The position numbers were made by a program, and so were the translations under genes. A DNA stretch of 64,000 bases from Amycolatopsis solani (lineage in GTDB: Bacteria > Actinomycetota > Actinomycetes > Mycobacteriales > Pseudonocardiaceae). The notes below the pieces were generated by a model, which worked only from the letters and a program-made list of their open reading frames with translations, made no database searches and had not been told where the DNA came from. Location: positions 1,798,001 to 1,862,000 of the forward strand of contig NZ_JAWQJT010000002.1 in NCBI RefSeq assembly GCF_033441515.1, given 5' to 3'. Of the stretch, positions 49,483-56,260 are shown piece by piece. Within the stretch, counting starts at the first letter, position 1; each line of letters starts with the position of its first letter.

Positions 49483-49686
49483 TCAGTCCTTCCCGCGCAC
49501 CCGTTTGCGGTGGCTGGTGTCGCAGAAGGGGAACCGCTTGCTGCGGCGGCACGCGCACACCGCGACCACGAACCGGTCGGACCGCACGACCTCCCCCTCC
49601 GGTGTGCGCAGCTCCACCGGCCCCTCCACGAGCACCGGGCCGCCGGGGACCACGGTCACCCGGCGCGGGCGGTCAGCGGTCGGCAC
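49483..49686 (-). CDS. CDGSH iron-sulfur domain protein
   Basis: A 67-residue protein that is one CDGSH domain: C44-x-C46-x8-C55-D-T-S-H59 (CACRRSKRFPFCDTSH) binds a 2Fe-2S cluster with three Cys and one His. The usual CDGSH becomes CDTSH. Such proteins transfer electrons or clusters. It overlaps the methyltransferase by 14 bases on the same strand and so shares its transcript. Confidence 0.92.
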   Translation of the reverse strand: MPTADRPRRVTVVPGGPVLVEGPVELRTPEGEVVRSDRFVVAVCACRRSKRFPFCDTSHRKRVRGKD

Positions 49687-50380
49687 GCAGCACCACCAGT
49701 TCCTCCGTCCGCCGGCCCGGCGCGATCAGGCCGGCCGCCTCGAGGAACGCGGTCCGTCCGGAAAGGACCGGGCCGAACGGGATCCGGGCGCGCCGGGCCA
49801 CCGAGACGCGCAAGCCTCGCGCGGCCAGCGCGGCCCACGACTTGTCCACATCGGACAGTTCTGATTGGACGATGAGCAGCGTCCCGCCGGGACGCAGGAG
49901 CGTGCTCGCCGCCGCGCACAACGGGTCCAGCACCGCGCGGCCGTCCGGCCCCGCGTCCCAGCCACGCGTGGCGCGGACCGCCTCGGCCGGCGCCGGGACG
50001 TACGGCGGGTTGGCGACCACGACGTCGAACGGGCCCCGGCGCACCGCCGTCGTCAGGTCTCCCCGGCGGGCGCGGACGGCGGCCTGGCAGACCAGCGCGT
50101 TGAGCCGCGCCGAGGCCAGTGCCCGGCGCGAAAGGTCCACGGCCAGCACGGATCTGGCGCCGCCGCGGGCCAGCGCGATCGCCTGCGCGCCGGTACCCGT
50201 GCACAGGTCCAGTGCCCGAGCGCCGGGCGGGATGGCCAGGTCGGCGATCGCGGCGGCGAGCAGGGCGGTGTCCTCCTGCGGGCGGTAGACACCGGGCAGG
50301 CGCAGCAGCCGCGGGACTCGCGGCGGCGCGGGGACGACGGCCGAGGGGACAGGGAGGGCGGGTTCCGCCGACGTGGTCAT
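49673..50380 (-). CDS. HemK/MTQ2-like protein methyltransferase
   Basis: A 235-residue class I methyltransferase. SAM motif I is LDLCTGTGAQAIALARGG (57-74) and the catalytic NPPY is at 124-127, the signature of enzymes methylating glutamine or other planar nitrogens. It lacks the N-terminal domain of PrmC, as in HemK2-type enzymes. It is the first gene of a two-gene unit with the CDGSH protein, preceded by a good SigB-like promoter. The target protein or metabolite is unknown. Confidence 0.9.
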   Translation of the reverse strand: MTTSAEPALPVPSAVVPAPPRVPRLLRLPGVYRPQEDTALLAAAIADLAIPPGARALDLCTGTGAQAIALARGGARSVLAVDLSRRALASARLNALVCQAAVRARRGDLTTAVRRGPFDVVVANPPYVPAPAEAVRATRGWDAGPDGRAVLDPLCAAASTLLRPGGTLLIVQSELSDVDKSWAALAARGLRVSVARRARIPFGPVLSGRTAFLEAAGLIAPGRRTEELVVLRADR

Positions 50381-50444
50381 CGCGGTCTCCTTCAGCTCAC
50401 CGCGGGCCGGCGCGCTCGCCGGCGGACAACCGCGTCACCCTCGG

Positions 50445-50469
50445 TTACCCGGCGAAGATCTTCGCAAAC
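50445..50469 (-). promoter_or_regulatory. SigB-type promoter GTTT-N15-GGGTAA
   Basis: Minus-strand GTTT at 50466-50469 and GGGTAA at 50445-50450, 64 bp before the methyltransferase ATG. The spacer holds the palindrome GCGAAGATCTTCGC, which could bind a second regulator. Confidence 0.7.
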
Positions 50470-50492
50470 TCCTCTGTCACAACGGTTCCGGC

Positions 50493-51761
50493 TCAGTCGA
50501 ACTCGAACGGCAACGCGTCCACACAGGCCTGGTACTTCCGCGTCATCTCGTGCTCGGTGTGCGCCGCGATGAACAGCTCCGCCAGCTCGAAGCTGTAGCT
50601 GTCCTGCTCCGGCAGGTCCGAAAGCCGTTGCCCCACCTCGGGCACGATCTCGATCCGCGTACCGTCGATGCGCTCCTCGACCGCCGCGACCTCCTCACGG
50701 GTCGGCACGCGCGTCACGACGCCGTCGGAGAACCGGCGCAGGTACCACTTGCCCGCGATCTGGTACTTGCCCTTGCTCGGCCGGCGCGCGGGGTCCTGGC
50801 CGAGGCCGAGGCGCACCATGATCTCGTGGTTGGCGACCCCGTCGACGAACTCGAAGAGCTCCGCGTGGGACTGGGAGTGCCGCGGGTTGATCTCCAGCAG
50901 GCACACCTGGCCCGACTCCGGGTCGCAGAAGAACTCGATGCTGAAGGTGCCGTTGTCGAAGCCGATCTGTCTCATCACGCGCTCGGCGACGTCCCGCATC
51001 CGCTGCACCGTTTCCTCGCCCAGCTGGGACGGGTACTGGTGGCGCAGGAACGAGGGGCTGTCCGGGTAGTCGATCGAGTCGAGGGCGCCGTAGACGGTGA
51101 CTTCGCCGCGGTACACGTACCCTTCGACGGCCGCTTGAACGCCGTGCAGCGCCTCCTCGGCCAGGCACGCGGCCCCGCCGACTTCGGCGATTTCCGGCGG
51201 CAGCCGGACCTGGTCGAGCACGTAGCCGAACGGCTCGCCCACCCGGCCGACCCCGGCCCGGATCTCGGCGACGGCGTCGGCGAACTCGGCATCGTTCTCC
51301 GCCTTGAAGGCGAGCTCCGAGGAGAACGACTTGACCGGCTTCAGCCACATCGGGAAGCCGACGCCCTCCGGCGGCGCAGGCCGCTCGCGGTCGAGGTCGA
51401 CGACGCCGAAGTGCGGCAGCTCGTCGATCACCTTCCGCTGCTCCAAGCGGCTCCAGTACTTGTGCTCGCACTTGAGCACCGCTTCCAGCGGCACACTCGG
51501 CAGGTCGTACCGGGCGCACAGGATCGGCACCAGGCACGCGGCCGGGAAGTCCCAGTAGCCGACGATGGCGCCGACGTCGCCGTCGAAGGCGTCCAGCTCG
51601 TGCTGCGCCGTCTTCAGCAGCGCTTCGAAGTCGATGTCCCCGTGCTGCAGCTCTTCGGGGGTCAGCAGGCCGTGGAACTCGTAGCTCCCGGCCCACGGCA
51701 GGCGCTCCAGCACCCGCTGGTTCTCCTCGTCCAGACCGATCACGAAGATGTTGATAGCCAT
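50493..51761 (-). CDS. ATP-grasp ligase-like enzyme
   Basis: A 422-residue ATP-grasp protein. Residues 1 to about 110 form the pre-ATP-grasp domain (INIFVIGLDEENQRVLERLP), the middle carries the ATP-binding lysines (KCEHKYWSR and PMWLKPVKSFSS), and the metal-binding FSIEFFCD...VCLLEINPR motif ends the core. The family forms amide or peptide bonds via acyl phosphates. Neighbouring ligases and oxidase hint at a small-molecule pathway, but the substrates are unknown. A SigB-like promoter lies 9 bp before the ATG, leaving an almost leaderless mRNA. Confidence 0.9.
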   Translation of the reverse strand: MAINIFVIGLDEENQRVLERLPWAGSYEFHGLLTPEELQHGDIDFEALLKTAQHELDAFDGDVGAIVGYWDFPAACLVPILCARYDLPSVPLEAVLKCEHKYWSRLEQRKVIDELPHFGVVDLDRERPAPPEGVGFPMWLKPVKSFSSELAFKAENDAEFADAVAEIRAGVGRVGEPFGYVLDQVRLPPEIAEVGGAACLAEEALHGVQAAVEGYVYRGEVTVYGALDSIDYPDSPSFLRHQYPSQLGEETVQRMRDVAERVMRQIGFDNGTFSIEFFCDPESGQVCLLEINPRHSQSHAELFEFVDGVANHEIMVRLGLGQDPARRPSKGKYQIAGKWYLRRFSDGVVTRVPTREEVAAVEERIDGTRIEIVPEVGQRLSDLPEQDSYSFELAELFIAAHTEHEMTRKYQACVDALPFEFD

Positions 51762-51770
51762 GTCGGAGAG

Positions 51771-51795
51771 CTACCCGGGGCGGGTGCGCCGAAAC
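51771..51795 (-). promoter_or_regulatory. SigB-type promoter GTTT-N15-GGGTAG
   Basis: Minus-strand GTTT at 51792-51795, GGGTAG at 51771-51776, 9 bp before the ATP-grasp ATG. Confidence 0.65.
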
Positions 51796-51852
51796 GGGGC
51801 CGGATGGCCGGTTTCGCGGCCGGGGGAACGGGCACCCGAAGGTGCTTTTCCG

Positions 51853-52377
51853 CTATCCCGAAGCCAGCTTCTTGCCCGCGTCGTAGAGCAGGTGCAGGAC
51901 GTCGGCCAGGCCGACCGCGGTCAGCACCGTGGCGGCCAGGCGCGTCGGCCGTGGTGCCACGACCAGGCCCGCGGCCAGGCCGGTGCCGATCCACACGTCG
52001 AGGCAGAACGGGCACGACACGAGCTCGCCGACGGCGTGTGCGGCGTGGCCGCGCGCCGGCACGGACTCGTTCAGCTCGTCTTCACCCGCCGGCTCTTCGT
52101 ACTTCGTGAACGGCGCCCGCAGCGGGCTGGTGATCGCGGCCTTCGCCAGCACGCGGCTGGCTTTGAACGTCGCGGTGCCCAGCAGGACCGTGTCGCCGGC
52201 GCTGAAGCGGCGTGGCAGCCGGGCACCGGCCGCGCGCCCGAGCGCCGTCAGCGCGCCGACGAAGACGCCGTACGCCCCCATCGCGCCGAGGTACCCGGCG
52301 AGCGGGCGGTCGGCTTCCCCGGCGTACCCGCGCTGGACCCGCTTCGCCTTGGCCTCGATGTCCTTCACGGCGTTCAC
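51853..52377 (-). CDS. DUF1360 membrane protein
   Basis: A 174-residue protein of family DUF1360, recognised by GTATFKASRVLAKAAITSPL, RAPFTKYEEPAG and the cysteine motif LVSCPFCLDVWIG. Two or three hydrophobic helices (about 30-50, 115-160) suggest a membrane protein. In several bacteria the family belongs to the general stress regulon, which fits the SigB-like promoter upstream. GTG 52377 is chosen because homology starts near there; an upstream open frame to 52467 would cover the promoter. Confidence 0.85.
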   Translation of the reverse strand: MNAVKDIEAKAKRVQRGYAGEADRPLAGYLGAMGAYGVFVGALTALGRAAGARLPRRFSAGDTVLLGTATFKASRVLAKAAITSPLRAPFTKYEEPAGEDELNESVPARGHAAHAVGELVSCPFCLDVWIGTGLAAGLVVAPRPTRLAATVLTAVGLADVLHLLYDAGKKLASG

Positions 52378-52440
52378 GACTGGTCCTCGAGCGGCGTGGC
52401 TGCGGTGGTCATCCGTGCTCCTTCCGGTGTTTCCCGCGGC

Positions 52441-52465
52441 GTACCCGCGCCGGCGCGCGGCAATC
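52441..52465 (-). promoter_or_regulatory. SigB-like promoter GATT-N15-GGGTAC
   Basis: Minus-strand GATT at 52462-52465, GGGTAC at 52441-52446, 63 bp before the DUF1360 start. Back-to-back with the topoisomerase promoter, 3 bp apart. Confidence 0.6.
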
Positions 52466-52468
52466 ATG

Positions 52469-52493
52469 GTTTCCCGGTGCGCCCGGCGGGTAC
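52469..52493 (+). promoter_or_regulatory. SigB-type promoter GTTT-N15-GGGTAC
   Basis: GTTT at 52469-52472, GGGTAC at 52488-52493, 9 bp before the topoisomerase ATG. Perfect consensus match. Confidence 0.75.
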
Positions 52494-52502
52494 TTGGCGG
52501 CG

Positions 52503-53516
52503 ATGGGACGTACCCGGCTCCGGCGCAGCGACCTGCGCGGCCCCGGCATCCGGCGGATCCGCCGCGGCCGGGGGTTCTCCTACGTCGAGTCCGACGGCTC
52601 GCCGGTCACCGACGACGAGCTGCTCGCGCGGATCAAGGACCTGGTCATCCCGCCGGCCTGGCGGAACGTGTGGATCTGCCCGTACCCGAACGGGCACGTC
52701 CAGGCGGTCGGCACCGACGACGCCGGGCGGCGCCAGTACCTCTACCACGAGCAGTGGCGCCGCGACCGCGACGAGGAGAAGCACGACCGCGTCCTCGCGA
52801 TGGCCCGGCGGCTGCCCGGGTGGCGGGAGTCGGTGGCGGCCGACCTGGCCGGCCGCGGCCTGACCAGGAAACGCGTCCTCGCGGCGGCGCTGCGCATGCT
52901 CGACCGGGGCATCTTCCGCACCGGCGGCGAGGAGTACGCGGACGAGAACGGCACCCACGGCGTCGCGACGCTGCTGCGGGAGCACGCCTCCGTCCGCGGC
53001 GACGAATGCCGGTTCAGCTACGTCGCCAAGGGCGGCCTCGACCGCGAGGTGGCGATCCGCGACGCGGCGCTGGCTTCGGTGGTGAAGTCGCTCCTGCGCA
53101 GCCGGTCCGGAAGCGACCGGCTGCTCGTCTACCGCGACGGCGACACCTGGCACGAGGTGCACGCCGCCGACATCAACGAGCGCTTCAAGGAGCTGGCCGG
53201 CGAGGACTGCACCGCGAAGGACCTGCGCACGTGGACGGCGACGGTCCTGGCGGCGGCCGCCTTCGCCGCGGCCGAGCCGCCGACGTCCGAGACCGCCCGC
53301 AAGCGCGCGGAAGCCGGGGTGATGCGGGAGGTGTCCCGGGCGCTCGGCAACACCCCCGCTGTGTGCCGGGCGTCCTATGTGGACCCCCGGCTGGTCGAGG
53401 CGTACCGCGGCGAGCGCACCATCGCGCCCGCGCTCAAGCGCGTGGCCCGGCTGGAGGGCGACGAGGCACGCGCGGCGCTGGAGAAGGCGTGCGCCCGGCT
53501 GCTGAAGGCGTCATGA
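52503..53516 (+). CDS. DNA topoisomerase IB
   Basis: A 337-residue type IB topoisomerase of the short bacterial/poxvirus class. It begins RRIRRGRGFSYVESDGSPVT, followed by VIPPAWRNVWICPYPNGHVQ and AVGTDDAGRRQYLYH. The catalytic tyrosine is Y292 (CRASYVDPRLV), and the arginine/lysine set includes KDLRTWTAT. It relaxes supercoils through a 3-prime phosphotyrosine without ATP. The promoter leaves a very short leader. Stress-linked expression would suit DNA topology control during desiccation or stationary phase. Confidence 0.94.
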   Translation: MGRTRLRRSDLRGPGIRRIRRGRGFSYVESDGSPVTDDELLARIKDLVIPPAWRNVWICPYPNGHVQAVGTDDAGRRQYLYHEQWRRDRDEEKHDRVLAMARRLPGWRESVAADLAGRGLTRKRVLAAALRMLDRGIFRTGGEEYADENGTHGVATLLREHASVRGDECRFSYVAKGGLDREVAIRDAALASVVKSLLRSRSGSDRLLVYRDGDTWHEVHAADINERFKELAGEDCTAKDLRTWTATVLAAAAFAAAEPPTSETARKRAEAGVMREVSRALGNTPAVCRASYVDPRLVEAYRGERTIAPALKRVARLEGDEARAALEKACARLLKAS

Positions 53517-53638
53517 GTCACTCTTAGTCGATCAGGGCGCGGCAGCTTGGTCGAGCGGCAGGAGGCACGGTGAGTGAACGGCAATCCATCCGAACGTGTA
53601 CTGGCCCCCGGACACGCGCGTCCGGGACCCTGAGGACG

Positions 53639-53977
53639 ATGACTTCCGACCCGTCCCCCGTGCGCTGGCGCGCCTCGATCGGCCTCGCCGTGGGCGGCGA
53701 CGGCCCGGTCTCGAGCATCGTCGAGTCCGAGCACGGCAGCGAGGGCTCGGCCCGCGAGTGGATCGAGCGGAAACTCCCCCGCACCCGCTTCCCGGCGTGG
53801 ATCCCGGCGGCCCGCCGCGCGGACGGCGTGGAACTGTTCGGCCGGGTGGCCCGCGGCCACGTGGTGACCGGCAGGCTGGTGCCGACGTGGGAGTCGGATG
53901 CGGGCACGGCGGTCTGGCACGCGGACCGCGAGGGCGACCACGTCCAGTGGCGCCGCTGCGCGGCCGAGGACCACTGA
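53639..53977 (+). CDS. Hypothetical protein of 112 residues
   Basis: ATG 53639 (MTSDPSPVRWRASIGLAVGG) with GAGGAC just upstream. The frame remains open 23 codons further, but those residues look unlike protein. The product is acidic, has no signal or membrane segment, and ends in WHADREGDHVQWRRCAAEDH. I recognise no family. It follows the topoisomerase by 122 bases and precedes a repeat region. Confidence 0.55.
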   Translation: MTSDPSPVRWRASIGLAVGGDGPVSSIVESEHGSEGSAREWIERKLPRTRFPAWIPAARRADGVELFGRVARGHVVTGRLVPTWESDAGTAVWHADREGDHVQWRRCAAEDH

Positions 53978-53988
53978 CCGGCCCGCTC

Positions 53989-54190
53989 GCGACCAGCGGC
54001 GGTAGGCAAGCCGGCGGCCGGTCGGCCTGGCAGCCGTGACCAGCGGCAGCGGACCCACCGGCAGCCGGTCGGGCCGACGCCCGTGGCCAACGACAGCAGG
54101 CCCCCGGCGCCGCCACCAGCGACAGCAAGCCCACCGCGCCCGGCGCCCGCGACCAGCGGCAGCAGACCGTCCGCGCCCGGTCGGCCCGGT
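53989..54190. repeat. Degenerate tandem repeat, five units
   Basis: Units beginning GCGACCAGCGGCRGYAGR or close variants start at 53989, 54036, 54083, 54112 and 54149, so spacings are 47, 47, 29 and 37 bp. Later parts of each unit share CCGGCGCCCGGTCGG-like sequence. It lies directly before bipartite palindrome F, between convergent genes. No gene is supported across it. Confidence 0.65.
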
Positions 54191-54243
54191 GTCCTGAATG
54201 AGTCATTCAGGTCACCGGAAGTCCTGAATGACTCATTCAAGAC
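54191..54243. repeat. Bipartite palindrome, copy F
   Basis: Two 23-mers with cores TGAATGAGTCATTCA and TGAATGACTCATTCA flank ACCGGAA; core spacing is 30 bp. Each 23-mer is also nearly palindromic alone. It lies 26 bp after the glyoxalase-like stop on the minus strand. Confidence 0.85.
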
Positions 54244-54268
54244 ACCCGGTCAGCCCGGCGCGCGACCG

Positions 54269-54649
54269 TCAGTCCGTGCCCAGCTCTTTCCGCAGCAGGC
54301 AGAACTCGTTGCCCTCCGGGTCCTGCAGCACCACCCACGACTCCGTGCCGTCCTGGCCGACGTCCGCCGGGCGGGCGCCCAGGGCCAGCAGGCGTTGCAG
54401 CTCCGTCTCCTGGTCGGCGCCCTCCGGGTTCACGTCCACGTGGAGCGGGAGCTTGCCGCGGCGGGGGTCGTCCGTGCGGGCCAGTACCAGCGTCGGGGGG
54501 CCCTCGCCCAGCGGGACGCCCGGGACGCCCAGCTCGAGGCCGTCGGGCTCGTGGCCGATCACCTCGTAGCCGAGCGCCGCGCACCAGAACTCCGCCAGGC
54601 GGTCGGGGTCGTGGCAGTCCAGCACCAGTCCGGTGATGCGGGCGGCCAT
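54269..54649 (-). CDS. VOC-superfamily (glyoxalase-like) protein
   Basis: A 126-residue vicinal-oxygen-chelate protein. RITGLVLDCHDPDRLAEFWC and the ending WVVLQDPEGNEFCLLRKEL are the two beta-alpha-beta units of the Glyoxalase_6 type. H and E metal ligands are not all evident, so catalysis is uncertain. ATG 54649 lies 4 bases after the YihY stop, making a two-gene unit with it. Confidence 0.9.
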   Translation of the reverse strand: MAARITGLVLDCHDPDRLAEFWCAALGYEVIGHEPDGLELGVPGVPLGEGPPTLVLARTDDPRRGKLPLHVDVNPEGADQETELQRLLALGARPADVGQDGTESWVVLQDPEGNEFCLLRKELGTD

Positions 54650-54653
54650 CCGG

Positions 54654-55640
54654 TCAGCTCCGTTCCGTCTCGCGCGCCACGTCCGCGGCCTCGTCTTCGT
54701 CCATCGCCCTGGTGTCCCGCGGCGGCAGGAAGGGCTCCCCCTGGTCCTCGTCCCGCCCCGCTTCGATGCTGCGGCTCCGGGCGAGCTCGGCGTCGAGTTC
54801 GGCGCCCAGCAACACAGCCAGGTTCGAGATCCACAACCATACAAGGAACACGATCACGCCCGCCAGCGAACCGTAAGTCTTGTTGTACGAACCGAAGTTC
54901 GCGACGTACAGCGCGAATCCGGCCGACGCCAGCACCCACAGCAGCACCGCCACCAGCCCACCCGGCGTCAGCCACTTGAAGCCCGGCTGCCGCACGTTCG
55001 GGCCCACCCAGTACAGCAACGCGAACGCCAGGCTGACCAGCAGCGCGATCACCGGCCACTTCGCGATCTCCCACACCAGCACCCCGGTCGAGCCGAGGCC
55101 GATCAGGTCACCCAGCCGGCGCGCGACCGCGCCCGTCGCCACCACGCCCAGTGCGCACAACGCCAGCAGCACGACGATCCCGATCGTCAGCAGCACCCGG
55201 ATCGGCACCACCTTCCACACCGGACGGCCCTCCGGCATGCCGTAGATCGCGTTCGACGCCCGCATGAACGCGCCGACGTAGCCGGAAGCCGACCACAGCG
55301 CGCCCAGCAGGCCGATGATCGCCAGCGGCCCGGCCAGGCCGCGCGAGCCCGCCAGCTCCTTGATCGCGCCGACGAGGATGTCCTTGCCCTGTCCCGGGAC
55401 GACCTGCTGGACGTTGTCGATCACGGCCTGGATCTTGTCCGGGCCGAGCAGGCCGAGCAGCGACGTGAGCACGATGACGCCCGGGAACATCGACAGCACG
55501 CCGTAGTAGGTCAGTGCGGCCGCCCAGTCGGTCACGTTGTCGCGGCCGAACTGCTTGAACGTGCGCTTGAGCACCGCCCGCCACGACCGCTTGGACAGGT
55601 CCTCGGGACCTTCGGGCTCTTCGTGCCGCTTCGCCGCCAT
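54654..55640 (-). CDS. YihY/BrkB-family membrane protein
   Basis: A 328-residue inner-membrane protein with about six helices. WAAALTYYGVLSMFPGVIVL and WSASGYVGAFMRASNAIYGM are conserved YihY/BrkB segments, and YNKTYGSLAGVIVFLVWLWI follows near the end. A charged C-terminal tail (RSIEAGRDEDQGEPFLPPRD) is cytoplasmic. No transport substrate is established. It diverges from the SRPBCC gene; the 84-bp gap holds two interleaved SigB-like promoters. Confidence 0.92.
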   Translation of the reverse strand: MAAKRHEEPEGPEDLSKRSWRAVLKRTFKQFGRDNVTDWAAALTYYGVLSMFPGVIVLTSLLGLLGPDKIQAVIDNVQQVVPGQGKDILVGAIKELAGSRGLAGPLAIIGLLGALWSASGYVGAFMRASNAIYGMPEGRPVWKVVPIRVLLTIGIVVLLALCALGVVATGAVARRLGDLIGLGSTGVLVWEIAKWPVIALLVSLAFALLYWVGPNVRQPGFKWLTPGGLVAVLLWVLASAGFALYVANFGSYNKTYGSLAGVIVFLVWLWISNLAVLLGAELDAELARSRSIEAGRDEDQGEPFLPPRDTRAMDEDEAADVARETERS

Positions 55641-55666
55641 CGCCACCTCCGCTTTCGTCGGCGATG

Positions 55667-55691
55667 GCATACCCCGTCCGGCACTGGGTAT
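55667..55691 (+). promoter_or_regulatory. SigB-like promoter GCAT-N15-GGGTAT
   Basis: GCAT at 55667-55670, GGGTAT at 55686-55691, 33 bp before the SRPBCC start. It overlaps almost exactly the minus-strand promoter at 55669-55693, so the two polymerases would compete. Confidence 0.55.
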
Positions 55692-55693
55692 TC
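55669..55693 (-). promoter_or_regulatory. SigB-like promoter GAAT-N15-GGGTAT
   Basis: Minus-strand GAAT at 55690-55693, GGGTAT at 55669-55674, 28 bp before the YihY ATG. The two promoters form one symmetrical element. Confidence 0.55.
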
Positions 55694-55724
55694 CCCCTGC
55701 GTCCCGACGACCAGGAGGATTCCC

Positions 55725-56192
55725 GTGACCGAGGTCAGCCGCGTGATCGACGTACCACCCGACGCCGTGTTCGACGTGCTCGCCGACGGCTGGCTCTACG
55801 CGGGCTGGGTGGTCGGCAGCTCGCACATCCGCGACGTCGACCACGACTGGCCGGCGGTCGGCTCCCGGATCCACCACAGCGTCGGCCCGTGGCCGGTGCA
55901 CATCCAGGACGTCACCGTGGTCCGGGCGGTGGAACCGGGCCTGTCGCTGTCCTTGGAGGCCCGCGGCTGGCCCCTGGGCGCGGCGGCGGTCGGGCTGACG
56001 CTCGTCCCGCACGGCGAAGGGGCCACGCTGGTCCGGATGACCGAGCACGCGATGCGCGGCGTCGGCAAGGTGCTGCCGGAGGCGGTGCAAGCGCTGATCA
56101 TCAAGCCCCGCAACACCGAATCCCTCGCCCGCCTCGCCGACCTGGCCACCGGCAAGTACGCCCGCGCGAAGGAAGGCCACCCCCGCCCCTAG
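55725..56192 (+). CDS. SRPBCC-family (polyketide cyclase-like) protein
   Basis: A 155-residue START-like protein: VTEVSRVIDVPPDAVFDVLA and WPAVGSRIHHSVGPWPVHIQ are typical of the polyketide_cyc2 group. The fold encloses a hydrophobic cavity; no catalytic residues are certain. GTG 55725 is preceded by CCAGGAGGATT. It ends before a palindromic terminator facing the desaturase-like gene. Confidence 0.9.
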   Translation: MTEVSRVIDVPPDAVFDVLADGWLYAGWVVGSSHIRDVDHDWPAVGSRIHHSVGPWPVHIQDVTVVRAVEPGLSLSLEARGWPLGAAAVGLTLVPHGEGATLVRMTEHAMRGVGKVLPEAVQALIIKPRNTESLARLADLATGKYARAKEGHPRP

Positions 56193-56207
56193 GTCTTGCG
56201 CGGCTGG

Positions 56208-56251
56208 TCGTGGGTGTTCAGTCGGGTTCTAACCCGACTGAACACTCACGA
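56208..56251. terminator. 21-bp-stem hairpin between convergent genes
   Basis: A 21-bp inverted repeat (one mismatch, 2-base loop) with core GTCGGGTTCTAACCCGAC, the same core as at 27466-27511. It lies 16 bp after the SRPBCC stop and 9 bp after the minus-strand flavoprotein stop, so it can serve both. Confidence 0.8.
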
Positions 56252-56260
56252 GCGGGCGGG

